Shown here one piece after another: positions 8,188-15,594 of a DNA stretch of 40,224 nucleotides. The DNA is taken from assembly GCA_020349945.1 (NCBI GenBank), contig CP070704.1:2173690-2213913 (forward strand). Reading direction: 5' to 3'. The stretch's first letter is position 1; each line of letters begins with the position of its first letter. Position numbers and translations under genes: made by a program. The notes beneath the pieces were generated by a model, which was not told the DNA's origin, did not search any database, and saw only the letters and a program-made list of their open reading frames with translations. Source of the stretch: Deltaproteobacteria bacterium (GTDB lineage Bacteria; Desulfobacterota; DSM-4660; Desulfatiglandales; B25-G16).

Positions 8188-9651
8188 TCACTCCATGATG
8201 AAGGATCTTAGCCCCGGTATCTCACTCTTTATCCGTTCCCTGATCTCCCGCGGAATGTAGGGCTGGGGTTCACTTTCGAGAATTTCCCGTGCCTTTTCAG
8301 TGGCACGCGTTCTAGCATCCTTTCCACCGGCAGCATACCATTTGGCCCGGTCCTCCCGGTCACTCAAATGTGGATGGTATTGTTCAGAGCGCATGTGGCG
8401 GCGTGTGTGGCGTGTAGAGACAAAATTCCCGCCTGGCCCCGTCTCCTTGAGTAATTCAAAGGCGAGAGTCTCATCATTTACCCGGATACCCTTAACAGCG
8501 CGCATGACCATGCCTATAATTTCATTATCGATTACCAGCTTGTCATAAGAGGCGGTCATACAGAACTCCAGAAATCCAGCGGCATCATGGACGAGATTCC
8601 CTCCGGCCAGTGCAACCATTACATTCGTGATAGCAGATTCATATCCAGCCTGAGCATCATTGACCTTGGAGTCGGACATACCGGCTGTGGAATAGAGCGG
8701 AAGATTGTAGAATTGGGCCATCTGAGCTGAGGCAGCGTTCATCAGTCCCATCTCCACCGCACCTGAAAGATATTTCATGTCGCGGAGATCAGAGATGGAT
8801 GAGATACATCCGTATAGTACCGGAGTGCCAGGGCTAACGAGCTGTGTAAGCATAACTCCAGTTAGCGTATCAACGTTCTGCACAACGAGATTACCCGCTA
8901 GGGTGACAGGAGCTGTGGCGCCACAGAGGGGCTCTGCTGGTACAACGACGGGAATTCGATGCCGTGCAACCTCCATGGCAAGCTGACTGTAGCTTTCATC
9001 CAGTTTGAATGGGCTGATACTGCACGTAACCATAGAGATGAAAGGACGCTCCCTCAACTTATCCGGCGATCCCGCTATAATTTCCGCCATTTTGATGACA
9101 TTTCTTACCCCTTCTATGGTGTAGACCCCACCCATTACATGCTTCCGAGTCCGGTTGAGGGCTGCACCGAAGCGATTTACATCCACATCTTCCGCGGGAA
9201 GTTCATTAGGGTACACATTGAGCATATAAAAATGGATATTATCCAAGGCATCTACGAGGCGAGCCATGTTCATAACATCTGCAAGCTGTGCGCGTCGGGA
9301 ATCCTGGCTCCCTGGATCCTGGACATTCAAGGCAGTGCCCCCTGTTCCCATATAAACCGCCTTTCCCCCAATCTTGCAATCAAGGTCCCCGCTTTCAGGC
9401 CGACCACAGAGGTTGACCACAGAAGGCGCCTTGTTAACCAAGTGCTCGACTAGATCACGGTTGATCTTGACTACTCTGCTGACCTCATCTACCTCTGCAC
9501 TCGCATCGCGAAAGAGCTTCCTGGCTTCGGGGAGGTTCACTTCCACTCCCACCTCAGCAAGCACTTTTAGGCTCGCCAGGTGGATCTTTCGAACCTCCTC
9601 ATCGGTCAGAGGCCTATACCGGCCCCCGAGTAACCCCCTTCCTACAGTCAT
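8188..9651 (-). CDS. MttB-family (non-pyrrolysine) corrinoid methyltransferase B
   Basis: This is a second MttB-family protein, 487 residues from the chosen ATG. GAGG six to seven bases ahead of that ATG decides the start over a GTG two codons upstream. Family segments are PVVVPAEPLCGATAPV (near 234-249), PVLYGC (near 277) and STAGMSDSK (near 321). There is no in-frame amber codon. It differs strongly from copy A, so it is probably not a recent duplicate but an enzyme for another methylated amine, or a partner subunit. It presumably uses the single corrinoid protein of this cluster. The gene lies 64 bases after the reactivation-domain gene and 17 bases before the methyltetrahydrofolate methyltransferase gene. 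Confidence 0.92.
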   Translation of the reverse strand: MTVGRGLLGGRYRPLTDEEVRKIHLASLKVLAEVGVEVNLPEARKLFRDASAEVDEVSRVVKINRDLVEHLVNKAPSVVNLCGRPESGDLDCKIGGKAVYMGTGGTALNVQDPGSQDSRRAQLADVMNMARLVDALDNIHFYMLNVYPNELPAEDVDVNRFGAALNRTRKHVMGGVYTIEGVRNVIKMAEIIAGSPDKLRERPFISMVTCSISPFKLDESYSQLAMEVARHRIPVVVPAEPLCGATAPVTLAGNLVVQNVDTLTGVMLTQLVSPGTPVLYGCISSISDLRDMKYLSGAVEMGLMNAASAQMAQFYNLPLYSTAGMSDSKVNDAQAGYESAITNVMVALAGGNLVHDAAGFLEFCMTASYDKLVIDNEIIGMVMRAVKGIRVNDETLAFELLKETGPGGNFVSTRHTRRHMRSEQYHPHLSDREDRAKWYAAGGKDARTRATEKAREILESEPQPYIPREIRERIKSEIPGLRSFIME

Positions 9652-9715
9652 CTTCACACCTCAGGCCGATTAGCACAAAATACAAGGCAATTTACCACTA
9701 AGTATCGCAAACCCC

Positions 9716-10396
9716 CTACGCTCTCCTGGCCTCACAAATCCTCTTTGGACACTCCAGACAGGGGTTGAAAGGTTTCGTTCCTATATCGCTATATACACCA
9801 AAAACACCCGAGACCGACTTGCGCGGCATCATGAGACAGGAGTCGAGTAACTCAATGCCAGTCGCAGGTGAGTCAAACAATTTGAAAAGTGCCTTCTGTT
9901 CTGTAATTGGCCAATCGCAGTAGCCTGGGCTGAACCGGTAGGTTACCCCCTTACCTTCTGATTCATATTTGGTCATCATCCATTGATGAAACTTTTCGAC
10001 CATACCCTCTACTGCCACTGACCCCAGGGAATCCAAAATATAAGCATCTGAGAGACGATTTTGGCCCATAAGCCGCGCGATTTCCCTTTCAATACCACTG
10101 CCAATAGTTGCTACAAAACATATGATCTTCTCGCAATCCTTCATCGCCTTGGAAAGGTTTTGGCCTTTAAGGGCCTCGCTTCCCCCGAGATTAATCACCT
10201 CCCTATTGATTGACTCGATCCTCTTAGTTTCATAGTGCAGGTGAGGGACCATAAGTTGCTCTAACCTGGTTCCGAGCTCCTTTACTTTCAGGGCAACGGA
10301 TCCAGAGATTACATGAGATCTTCTCGCGCCTAAAAGCCTCGCCAGAGTTGAGTTCTCGAGACTCGGTTTGATTGCCGCGATAGACATATTGGTCAT
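9716..10396 (-). CDS. Stand-alone B12-dependent methionine synthase activation-domain protein
   Basis: The protein has 226 residues and carries the MetH activation-domain signature RFSPGYCDWP (154-163), followed by the MMPRKSVSGVFG loop that contacts SAM in MetH. It ends with a cysteine cluster CLECPKRIC (C213, C216, C221) that could hold a metal or Fe-S centre; similar tails occur in stand-alone members such as Thermotoga TM0269. In MetH this domain binds SAM and helps reduce and re-methylate inactive cob(II)alamin. Being first in the methyltransferase run, it probably reactivates the corrinoid protein here, a task usually given to RamA-type ATP-dependent proteins, none of which is visible. 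Helping an unlinked core MetH is the alternative. No strong ribosome site is seen. Confidence 0.85.
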   Translation of the reverse strand: MTNMSIAAIKPSLENSTLARLLGARRSHVISGSVALKVKELGTRLEQLMVPHLHYETKRIESINREVINLGGSEALKGQNLSKAMKDCEKIICFVATIGSGIEREIARLMGQNRLSDAYILDSLGSVAVEGMVEKFHQWMMTKYESEGKGVTYRFSPGYCDWPITEQKALFKLFDSPATGIELLDSCLMMPRKSVSGVFGVYSDIGTKPFNPCLECPKRICEARRA

Positions 10397-10453
10397 TCTG
10401 GACAGATTGTCTCTCTTAAAAATCGTTACACTCGCACAGAATTAATAAAAAAC

Positions 10454-10467
10454 ATTTCACCTGAAAT
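10454..10467. promoter_or_regulatory. Candidate MarR operator upstream of methyltransferase run
   Basis: ATTTCA-CC-TGAAAT is a perfect 6-2-6 palindrome, 58 bases upstream of the activation-domain gene. It matches the centre of the palindrome upstream of marR at 11 of 14 positions, with the shared core TTTCA-N2-TGA. I see no clean promoter around it, so its position relative to a transcript start is unknown. Confidence 0.45.
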
Positions 10468-10582
10468 TACATAATCAGAGCTCTTTTCTCAGGGCTTTTC
10501 TCCCCAGTTTCATCTTGACGTACCATAACCACTTGAAAGCAGATCAAGATTGTTTGTCACCGAAAGCTTGGATCGGGCTCGG

Positions 10583-11071
10583 CTATTCGACCTCTAGATC
10601 TTGGACGTCTAACATCTGAGTGAGCATATTGAGTCCGTCCACGATCTTCCCTATTTCCTTCTGAGGAAGCCTTTTGAGACCGTCTACAATCTTCCGTTGG
10701 ATGGGAGGAGGTGCGTGTTCAGCGAGCGCATTGCCTGCCTCTGTCAACTCGATGGTAATCATCCGACGATCAGGACAGTTCCTCACCCGCCGAACAAGCT
10801 TCTTCTGCTCCAGACGATCGATAATGCCAGTAACCGTGCTGGATTTGACCATGACATGCTTCGCAATCTGGGAAAGGCTAAGGGGGCCATTCTCATAGAG
10901 TGCAAGGAGGCAGTTAAGTTGGGGCGCGCTCACTTGATATTTTTTGTTCAGCTCCTTGGTGTACAGCTCTCCGGCCTGCATGAGCCTGCGGATCAGATAG
11001 ATGATCTCCCTGATACGATCCTGCGGGGCCTCCGAAGCCACCCCTTGAGGGTGCATGTAGTCGTTTAACAT
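10583..11071 (-). CDS. MarR-family transcriptional regulator
   Basis: The 162-residue winged-helix protein has a helix-turn-helix at about 66-88 (SLSQIAKHVMVKSSTVTGII) and a wing with the family DRR motif (NCPDRRMITIELT, about 98-110). It is the first gene of the minus-strand group, 186 bases upstream of the activation-domain gene, so it is the natural local regulator. A promoter and an overlapping palindrome just upstream suggest autorepression, and a similar palindrome precedes the methyltransferase run. The ligand could be a methylated amine or a product of its breakdown. That is inference; MarR proteins bind many small molecules. Confidence 0.93.
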   Translation of the reverse strand: MLNDYMHPQGVASEAPQDRIREIIYLIRRLMQAGELYTKELNKKYQVSAPQLNCLLALYENGPLSLSQIAKHVMVKSSTVTGIIDRLEQKKLVRRVRNCPDRRMITIELTEAGNALAEHAPPPIQRKIVDGLKRLPQKEIGKIVDGLNMLTQMLDVQDLEVE

Positions 11072-11104
11072 CTTTGCCTGCCTTTTTTTGAAAAGATTTG
11101 GATT

Positions 11105-11127
11105 AAAATATTTTCAGCTGATATTTT
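11105..11127. promoter_or_regulatory. Candidate MarR autoregulatory operator
   Basis: The inverted repeat AAAATAT-N9-ATATTTT is centred on TTTCA-GC-TGA. It overlaps the -10 element of the predicted marR promoter and the expected transcript start, which is where a repressor would block initiation. The centre resembles the palindrome at 10454-10467. Confidence 0.55.
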
Positions 11128-11154
11128 TTTAGCACGAAGAAAACCGATAGTCAA
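11126..11154 (-). promoter_or_regulatory. Predicted sigma-70 promoter of marR
   Basis: Read on the minus strand: TTGACT (11154-11149), a 17-base spacer and TAAAAA (11131-11126). The -10 element is about 55 bases upstream of the marR ATG and is overlapped by the palindromic operator. Confidence 0.55.
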
Positions 11155-11185
11155 CACGATTTTCCTGGTAGCAAAAAATGGCAGT

Positions 11186-11202
11186 GAATTCCCTGGGAAT
11201 TC
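11186..11202. promoter_or_regulatory. Perfect 8-1-8 palindrome
   Basis: GAATTCCC-T-GGGAATTC is perfectly symmetrical and lies upstream of the marR promoter in the divergent gap. Such symmetry fits a dimeric regulator site. It does not share the TTTCA-N2-TGA core, so any binding protein would be different from MarR. Confidence 0.35.
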
Positions 11203-11546
11203 TAAGTCAAAGGGGGATATAAGCCGCTCTCATATGGCCGGGAGGAATGGATCTCCGTAAAGAATTCGTAAGTACTAGGATTGGACAAGGTGACTCTCAG
11301 AGGTGCCAATCGAACATGAATAAGTATCTATTTGAAGACCGTTTACCTGAATAAACCAGCTTAGATATTGAAAATGCTGAAGCCATAGCAAGCGGGATTA
11401 CCCGCCGCAATTGGGATTGAGGCAGCGCCCTGTTTGACTCTCAGAGCCCTTTGCACTATATTGTTCTGAGGCAATCTTACCATTTTACGCAACCGAACTG
11501 TTAAGGATATGGTACAAATTGTGGGCTGGAGGAAAGAGCTTCCTCA

Positions 11547-12398
11547 ATGACCATTAGGCTTACCAGGCGTGCATGGATTCGTACCATCATCTATTCTAGC
11601 TTGGCCATTACTGGTGGTGCGGGATACATCTCCTCCAAAAGGCTGGAGAAGGTCTCTCTGGACATCCCTTTGCCTGGGTTACCAGAAAGGCTTGATGGAC
11701 TCAAAATTCTGGTTATGGCCGACTTCCACGCCGGAGCCTTTACTACGAGGGAGGATATACTGCAAGCCATTAGCATCGGTAACGAGGAAAGTCCCGACCT
11801 CATAACCCTTTTGGGCGACTATGTGGACGGTGCCTACAGTCATAGTCGTAAGAACGTGGAGAAAGGCTCTTATGTCTTTGATGCCTTGCACAAATTAAGG
11901 GCCCCACTTGGAATTTATGCAGTTCTGGGGAATCATGATCACTGGACAGATCCTGGTCTGGTGCGAAACAAACTGTCAAGGCTTCCAGTCGTGATTCTGA
12001 ACAATCAGGGCATCAGTTTGGAAAATGGTCTGGCAGTAGCTGGGGTTGACGACTTCTGGGAAGGGCCGTCAGATCCCTTCAAGGCCACGAGAAACCTGAG
12101 CCCTGAATCCGTGATAATCATGCTCTCCCATAATCCAGATGTTAACCTTCAGCTTAAGGGAGACGAACGAGTACGGCTGGTACTGTCTGGGCATACTCAC
12201 GGAGGCCAGATCAGGATACCATTCATCAACTGGGCGCCATGGATCCCCTGCTCCCCAAAATATAGGGCGCCATCCGGGCTCATCAGAGAAACAAAACGCC
12301 GTTGCACCTTTATAACCAAAGGGGTGGGAACCTTCTTCGTTCCGGTCAGGCTAGCCTGTCCCCCGGACATAGGAATATTACGCTTGAGAAAGGCATAA
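11547..12398 (+). CDS. Membrane-associated metallophosphoesterase (YkuE-like)
   Basis: The 283-residue protein has an N-terminal RRAW-containing signal or anchor segment (about 1-28; twin-arginine-like but not a full consensus) and then the calcineurin-like phosphoesterase motifs in order: DFHAG, GDYVDG, GNHDHW, SHNPD and GHTHGGQ. These bind two metal ions. Relatives such as YkuE and LpxG-like proteins act on membrane-linked phosphoesters, and the anchor suggests the catalytic domain faces the periplasm. The gene stands alone between a long divergent gap and a convergent minus-strand operon. The ribosome site GGAGG is about 15 bases ahead of the ATG, rather far. The substrate is not predictable. 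Confidence 0.9.
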   Translation: MTIRLTRRAWIRTIIYSSLAITGGAGYISSKRLEKVSLDIPLPGLPERLDGLKILVMADFHAGAFTTREDILQAISIGNEESPDLITLLGDYVDGAYSHSRKNVEKGSYVFDALHKLRAPLGIYAVLGNHDHWTDPGLVRNKLSRLPVVILNNQGISLENGLAVAGVDDFWEGPSDPFKATRNLSPESVIIMLSHNPDVNLQLKGDERVRLVLSGHTHGGQIRIPFINWAPWIPCSPKYRAPSGLIRETKRRCTFITKGVGTFFVPVRLACPPDIGILRLRKA

Positions 12399-12553
12399 GA
12401 TAGCCTTCTCCTCTCCTGACCCAGGGGGCTACCAATTAACAGAGGGCCTTGAGCAGCTTGAAAAACTGAAAGGCTTAACAAGGGAATTAGCAAAAAAGCA
12501 GAGAGAAAAGGGGTCAAGAAAAGAGGAAAGGTCTTCAGGGGATTAATGGAAAC

Positions 12554-13252
12554 TCAAGGAGATCCAACCGATGCTATGTAGTCTTTAATAAGCTGTTTGT
12601 CCTCTGGATCCATATCAACAAACTCAGTTCCCATCCCCGGTGGCAGCTTTGCGGTGCTCATATCTTGGGATCTTATCCAGACAACCTTAGATTTGGTGCG
12701 GATTACTTGATTGCTCTTTGGCAGACTGAATTCTAAATCCAGAAGGGTACCGAGTGGTAAGGTCTTTGTTGTTTTAATAAATAACCCCCCACTACCAATA
12801 TTGCCGACATTACCAATGGAGGCCCTAAAAAAATCACCTACCTCCTCAAAAGAGATCCTAATCTTTATCCTTGCCCTTTCATCAGCGCGCCTGGAAGAAG
12901 GAGCAAAATTTTGAGTTGTTTTTCTCAACCTCCTGACAAGAGCGCAAATTATCGCCCTAAAGTCTGAGGATATCTGATTAAATTCCCGATCCAAAAAATC
13001 CTTATCCAATAACTCCAGGACTGTGTTCTCAAGTGCAATAGCGGTAGCCGATCTGGGGGCAGGATCAAGATAACTCATCTCACCAAATATATCTCCAGGA
13101 CCAAGTGTCTCCACAACAATCTTTTTACCCTGCACTACCTTGCTGATCTCTATCTTTCCAGACGTCACAACATACACAGCGACTCCGTGACTTCCTTCCT
13201 TAAGTATAACCTTCCCTGCCTTATAGGTCTCTTTTCCGCTCGTTAACAACAA
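12554..13252 (-). CDS. cNMP-binding plus PilZ-like domain regulator
   Basis: The 232-residue protein has a cyclic-nucleotide-binding barrel (about 1-110) with a phosphate-binding cassette FGEMSYLDPAPRSA (56-69). A C-terminal PilZ-like domain (about 125-230) contains the NIGSGGLF motif (151-158) and resembles the Myxococcus-type PilZ subfamily, in which the RxxxR motif is weak. There is no DNA-binding domain, so it probably acts by protein contact, with cAMP/cGMP and perhaps c-di-GMP as inputs. The start is TTG, ten bases after AGGAGG, and it overlaps the coaE stop by ten bases. It is the last gene of smr-coaE-this gene. The link between coaE and signalling looks accidental. Confidence 0.85.
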   Translation of the reverse strand: MLLTSGKETYKAGKVILKEGSHGVAVYVVTSGKIEISKVVQGKKIVVETLGPGDIFGEMSYLDPAPRSATAIALENTVLELLDKDFLDREFNQISSDFRAIICALVRRLRKTTQNFAPSSRRADERARIKIRISFEEVGDFFRASIGNVGNIGSGGLFIKTTKTLPLGTLLDLEFSLPKSNQVIRTKSKVVWIRSQDMSTAKLPPGMGTEFVDMDPEDKQLIKDYIASVGSP

Positions 13253-13875
13253 TTTGACTCTCCCTCCTTATTTATTGCCAGCTGCCTTAATTCACGGATT
13301 ACCTTCCTGACCTGATCCCTGGTATCATTAAGACTGGCCTGGTTATCTATAATGTAATCCGAGAGGGATCTTTTCTCCTCAATAGCAATCTGGGCATTTA
13401 GTCTTCTTTCCGCCTCTTCTTTTCCGAGACAGCCTCTTTTTATTGCCCTCCTGATCTGTACAGCCCTCGGAACATACGCCAGAATAACCTTATCAAACAT
13501 TTTACCCAAACCCAACTCAAATAAAAGCGGAAAATCCACGATGACAATAGAAAACGGGTCTTTCCTTTTAATGGCCTTAATGAGGGCGTCTCTTTCCTCA
13601 AAGATCCTGGGATGGGTAAAGCGTTCCAGCGCTTTTCGACTCTTATCATCAGAAAAGACAATTTCTGCAAGGGCAGAGCGATTCAGTGTTCCATCAGAAG
13701 ATAGGATTTCAGGACCAAAATAGTCTACTATATCCCTCCAAGCAGGCTTATCAGGCTCCACTACAAGGCGGGCAAGGTAGTCAAAATCAATCACGTGTGC
13801 CCCCTCATCCTTGAACATCCTTGCCACAGTACTTTTCCCGCTCCCCATACCACCTGTTAGTGCTACTATTACCAT
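13243..13875 (-). CDS. coaE: Dephospho-CoA kinase
   Basis: The 210-residue protein has the P-loop LTGGMGSGKST at 6-16, the DFDYLARLVV segment and the LLFE motif typical of CoaE; the length matches the family. It phosphorylates dephospho-CoA at the 3'-OH, the last step of CoA synthesis, in the cytoplasm. The gene lies 95 bases after the smr-like gene and its end overlaps the cNMP/PilZ gene. The ribosome site is weak. Confidence 0.97.
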   Translation of the reverse strand: MVIVALTGGMGSGKSTVARMFKDEGAHVIDFDYLARLVVEPDKPAWRDIVDYFGPEILSSDGTLNRSALAEIVFSDDKSRKALERFTHPRIFEERDALIKAIKRKDPFSIVIVDFPLLFELGLGKMFDKVILAYVPRAVQIRRAIKRGCLGKEEAERRLNAQIAIEEKRSLSDYIIDNQASLNDTRDQVRKVIRELRQLAINKEGESNCC

Positions 13876-13970
13876 AATGTCAGCAATTACCCATTACTCA
13901 GTGTCTACCGTGATCTAAGCGGCCCCGAATTGTCATCAATCCTAAACCCCTGAATCCCTGGACCTTCACA

Positions 13971-14681
13971 TCAGTTCTTTTTCAATAAGACATATAATGC
14001 ACCTGCCCCTCCATCACAGGGCCGGGCAGTTACAAAGGCCAGGACTATTTTCTTCAAAATTCCCCTTCTAAACCAAACTGGAAGCTCCCTCTTGATAGCT
14101 GGTTGATGGTCCACCGAGCCCAGTCCCCTACCATGAACAATAAGCACACACCTCAGGCCCTTTTGATGGCTCTGGATTATAAAGTCATTGACAACAACTT
14201 CTGCCTCTTTCTTTGTCAAGCCGTGCAGATCAATATACTCTTGGATAGAAAATTCACCTCTTTTAAGTCTTTTCATGATCTTTGGGCCTACCCCAGAAAC
14301 CGCCCCCTCCATGTACTCATCGCTGAAAGAGATATCCCAGGCCTCTGATTCTTTAACCAGGCATGAAAGATATGCCCTTACCTTCTCGCTATGACCAGAG
14401 AATCGATCAGGCGCCTTCTCTTTCTTGACCGGGGACCCAATAATCTTATCCTTATTGTCCCTTAAGGGGATGACATCCTTCATGGCATCTTGAAAGAGAT
14501 CTTCCTCGCTGCGTTCTGTTGTATCCTCGGGTAAAGAAGGCGATGAAACGGGTTCCGGCCTTCTTCCAGAATCGTGAAGCCCTTTCGCTAACTCCTGGAA
14601 TGGCTTATGAGAGAATATCTTGCTTTCCTCTACGCCATCCTTTACGCGATCAATTCGATCCCTTTTTCTCTTTGCACCCAT
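13971..14681 (-). CDS. Smr-domain protein
   Basis: The 236-residue protein has a variable, charged N-terminal half (1-100) with no recognisable fold and a C-terminal Smr domain with DLHGL (151-155), HGRGLGS (183-189) and GGAGALYVLL near the end. Smr domains are nucleases or nucleic-acid binders related to the MutS2 C-terminus; several stand-alone members act on RNA or on collided ribosomes. It is the first gene of the minus-strand trio with coaE. It diverges from the DUF3786 gene across a 132-base gap that presumably holds both promoters. Confidence 0.93.
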   Translation of the reverse strand: MGAKRKRDRIDRVKDGVEESKIFSHKPFQELAKGLHDSGRRPEPVSSPSLPEDTTERSEEDLFQDAMKDVIPLRDNKDKIIGSPVKKEKAPDRFSGHSEKVRAYLSCLVKESEAWDISFSDEYMEGAVSGVGPKIMKRLKRGEFSIQEYIDLHGLTKKEAEVVVNDFIIQSHQKGLRCVLIVHGRGLGSVDHQPAIKRELPVWFRRGILKKIVLAFVTARPCDGGAGALYVLLKKN

Positions 14682-14782
14682 GGCAATACCATTGACTTTC
14701 CGTTTATTTTTGAATAAATATAATAGATTTAAGATTATCCGATGAGTTTCGAGATCGCCTCTGCGATCGTTTTATTTATAGC

Positions 14783-14799
14783 AAAATCGAAACGATTTT
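14783..14799. promoter_or_regulatory. Palindrome upstream of the DUF3786 gene
   Basis: AAAATCG-AAA-CGATTTT is a perfect 7-3-7 inverted repeat ending 14 bases before the predicted start. A second short repeat, GATCGC-N4-GCGATC, precedes it. This divergent gap serves both the smr-like and DUF3786 genes, so the palindrome is a candidate operator. It could also be a leader hairpin of the + strand transcript. Confidence 0.35.
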
Positions 14800-14813
14800 A
14801 AAAGCAAGAACCA

Positions 14814-15434
14814 GTGGCAAGGATGGATGGCCATAATCTGGCCTTGGATATAGCAAAAAAGGAATTAAGCACGCGGAATCCGCTCCATCTTTGCCGGTTA
14901 AGTGGCGCTTTATGTACAGAAGAAGGTGGATCAACAATTATCAGGCTTCGGTTCTTGAATCGGACGATTACTATCAGGTGGCCGGATTTGCTATGTTATC
15001 AAGATTCACATGAAGAGATTCCGGTAAAAGAACAAATCTTAATCCTCCACTACCTGAATGGTTCTCAGGGAGGAGATTTAACGGGGGAGTTGATTGCCTA
15101 CCAGGATATGCCTTCTGCAAGATTCTATTTAGACGCCTTCAATAGAAGGGTCAAATATCCGATGATCGAAACCTTTGGTGACCAGCCTGATCAGTTACCC
15201 TTATTAGCCAAGGAACTCTTCGGGGCAGATGCATCATCTGTTGGAGATATCTCTGTTGTGATAGAGGCCTTTCCCAAGATACCTGTTACCCTTGTAATCT
15301 GGAAAGGAGATGAGGAGTTTTCCTCTGATGGAACAATCCTTTTTGATAGCTCAATTAAGGATATACTCTCTGCTGATGATATTTCCGAGCTTACCAGCAG
15401 GATTGTTTATCGTCTTATTGCAACGGCCAAGTAG
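14814..15434 (+). CDS. DUF3786-family protein
   Basis: The 206-residue cytoplasmic protein matches DUF3786 in size and layout: a central segment with QILILHYLNGSQG, an aromatic stretch near ARFYLDAFNRR, and a C-terminal half with a VTLVIWKGDEEFSSDGTILFD-like hairpin (the motif core is WKGDEEF). DUF3786 proteins occur in acetogens and sulfate reducers, often near CO dehydrogenase/acetyl-CoA synthase genes; their role is unknown. The CooC-like ATPase encoded 160 bases downstream fits that context. The start is GTG at 14814; an ATG three codons later (14823) is equally possible because neither has a clear ribosome site. Confidence 0.82.
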   Translation: MARMDGHNLALDIAKKELSTRNPLHLCRLSGALCTEEGGSTIIRLRFLNRTITIRWPDLLCYQDSHEEIPVKEQILILHYLNGSQGGDLTGELIAYQDMPSARFYLDAFNRRVKYPMIETFGDQPDQLPLLAKELFGADASSVGDISVVIEAFPKIPVTLVIWKGDEEFSSDGTILFDSSIKDILSADDISELTSRIVYRLIATAK

Positions 15435-15594
15435 TGTCAATTGTCAGTTAACGGAGATCCAAGAATCAATGTACACTAAGACATGATGAGTGGATTTCTT
15501 CTCCAAATCCACCAGAGGTGAATCTTTCTCAGGCAAGACCGCGTGTTCAGAAATAAGTATCTGGCGGCCTAGAAAAAGAGGATAAGGGACGATT

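Larger units (their letters stand above)
11072..11546. other. 475-base divergent intergenic region
   Basis: This gap between marR (minus) and the metallophosphoesterase gene (plus) holds the marR promoter and operator near its left end. It also has a 17-base palindrome (11186-11202) and a 12-base direct repeat TGACTCTCAGAG (11291-11302 and 11435-11446). An open frame of 35 codons at 11247-11354 has its ribosome site too close to the start to be convincing. I recognise no RNA gene or riboswitch. Confidence 0.5.

Noticed and set aside
5652-9651. Possible pyrrolysine (amber read-through) in the MttB-family genes
   Set aside because: Both genes are open over the full family length without an in-frame TAG, so no read-through is needed.
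10397-10582. Cobalamin riboswitch ahead of the corrinoid methyltransferase run
   Set aside because: No B12-box-like GCCACTG motif or long structured leader is visible in the 186-base gap.
11247-11354. 35-codon small open frame in the marR/metallophosphoesterase gap
   Set aside because: The GGGAGG-like site lies only one base from the ATG and the product resembles nothing I know.
12402-12546. Start-less open frame with Lys/Glu-rich coiled-coil-like text (QLEKLKGLTRELAKKQREKG)
   Set aside because: There is no start codon, no ribosome site and no recognisable family; it lies in a convergent gap.
15490-15512. GTGGATTT/AAATCCAC hairpin between the DUF3786 and CooC-like genes as a terminator
   Set aside because: There is no T tract after the stem; it may be a leader structure but there is no further support.
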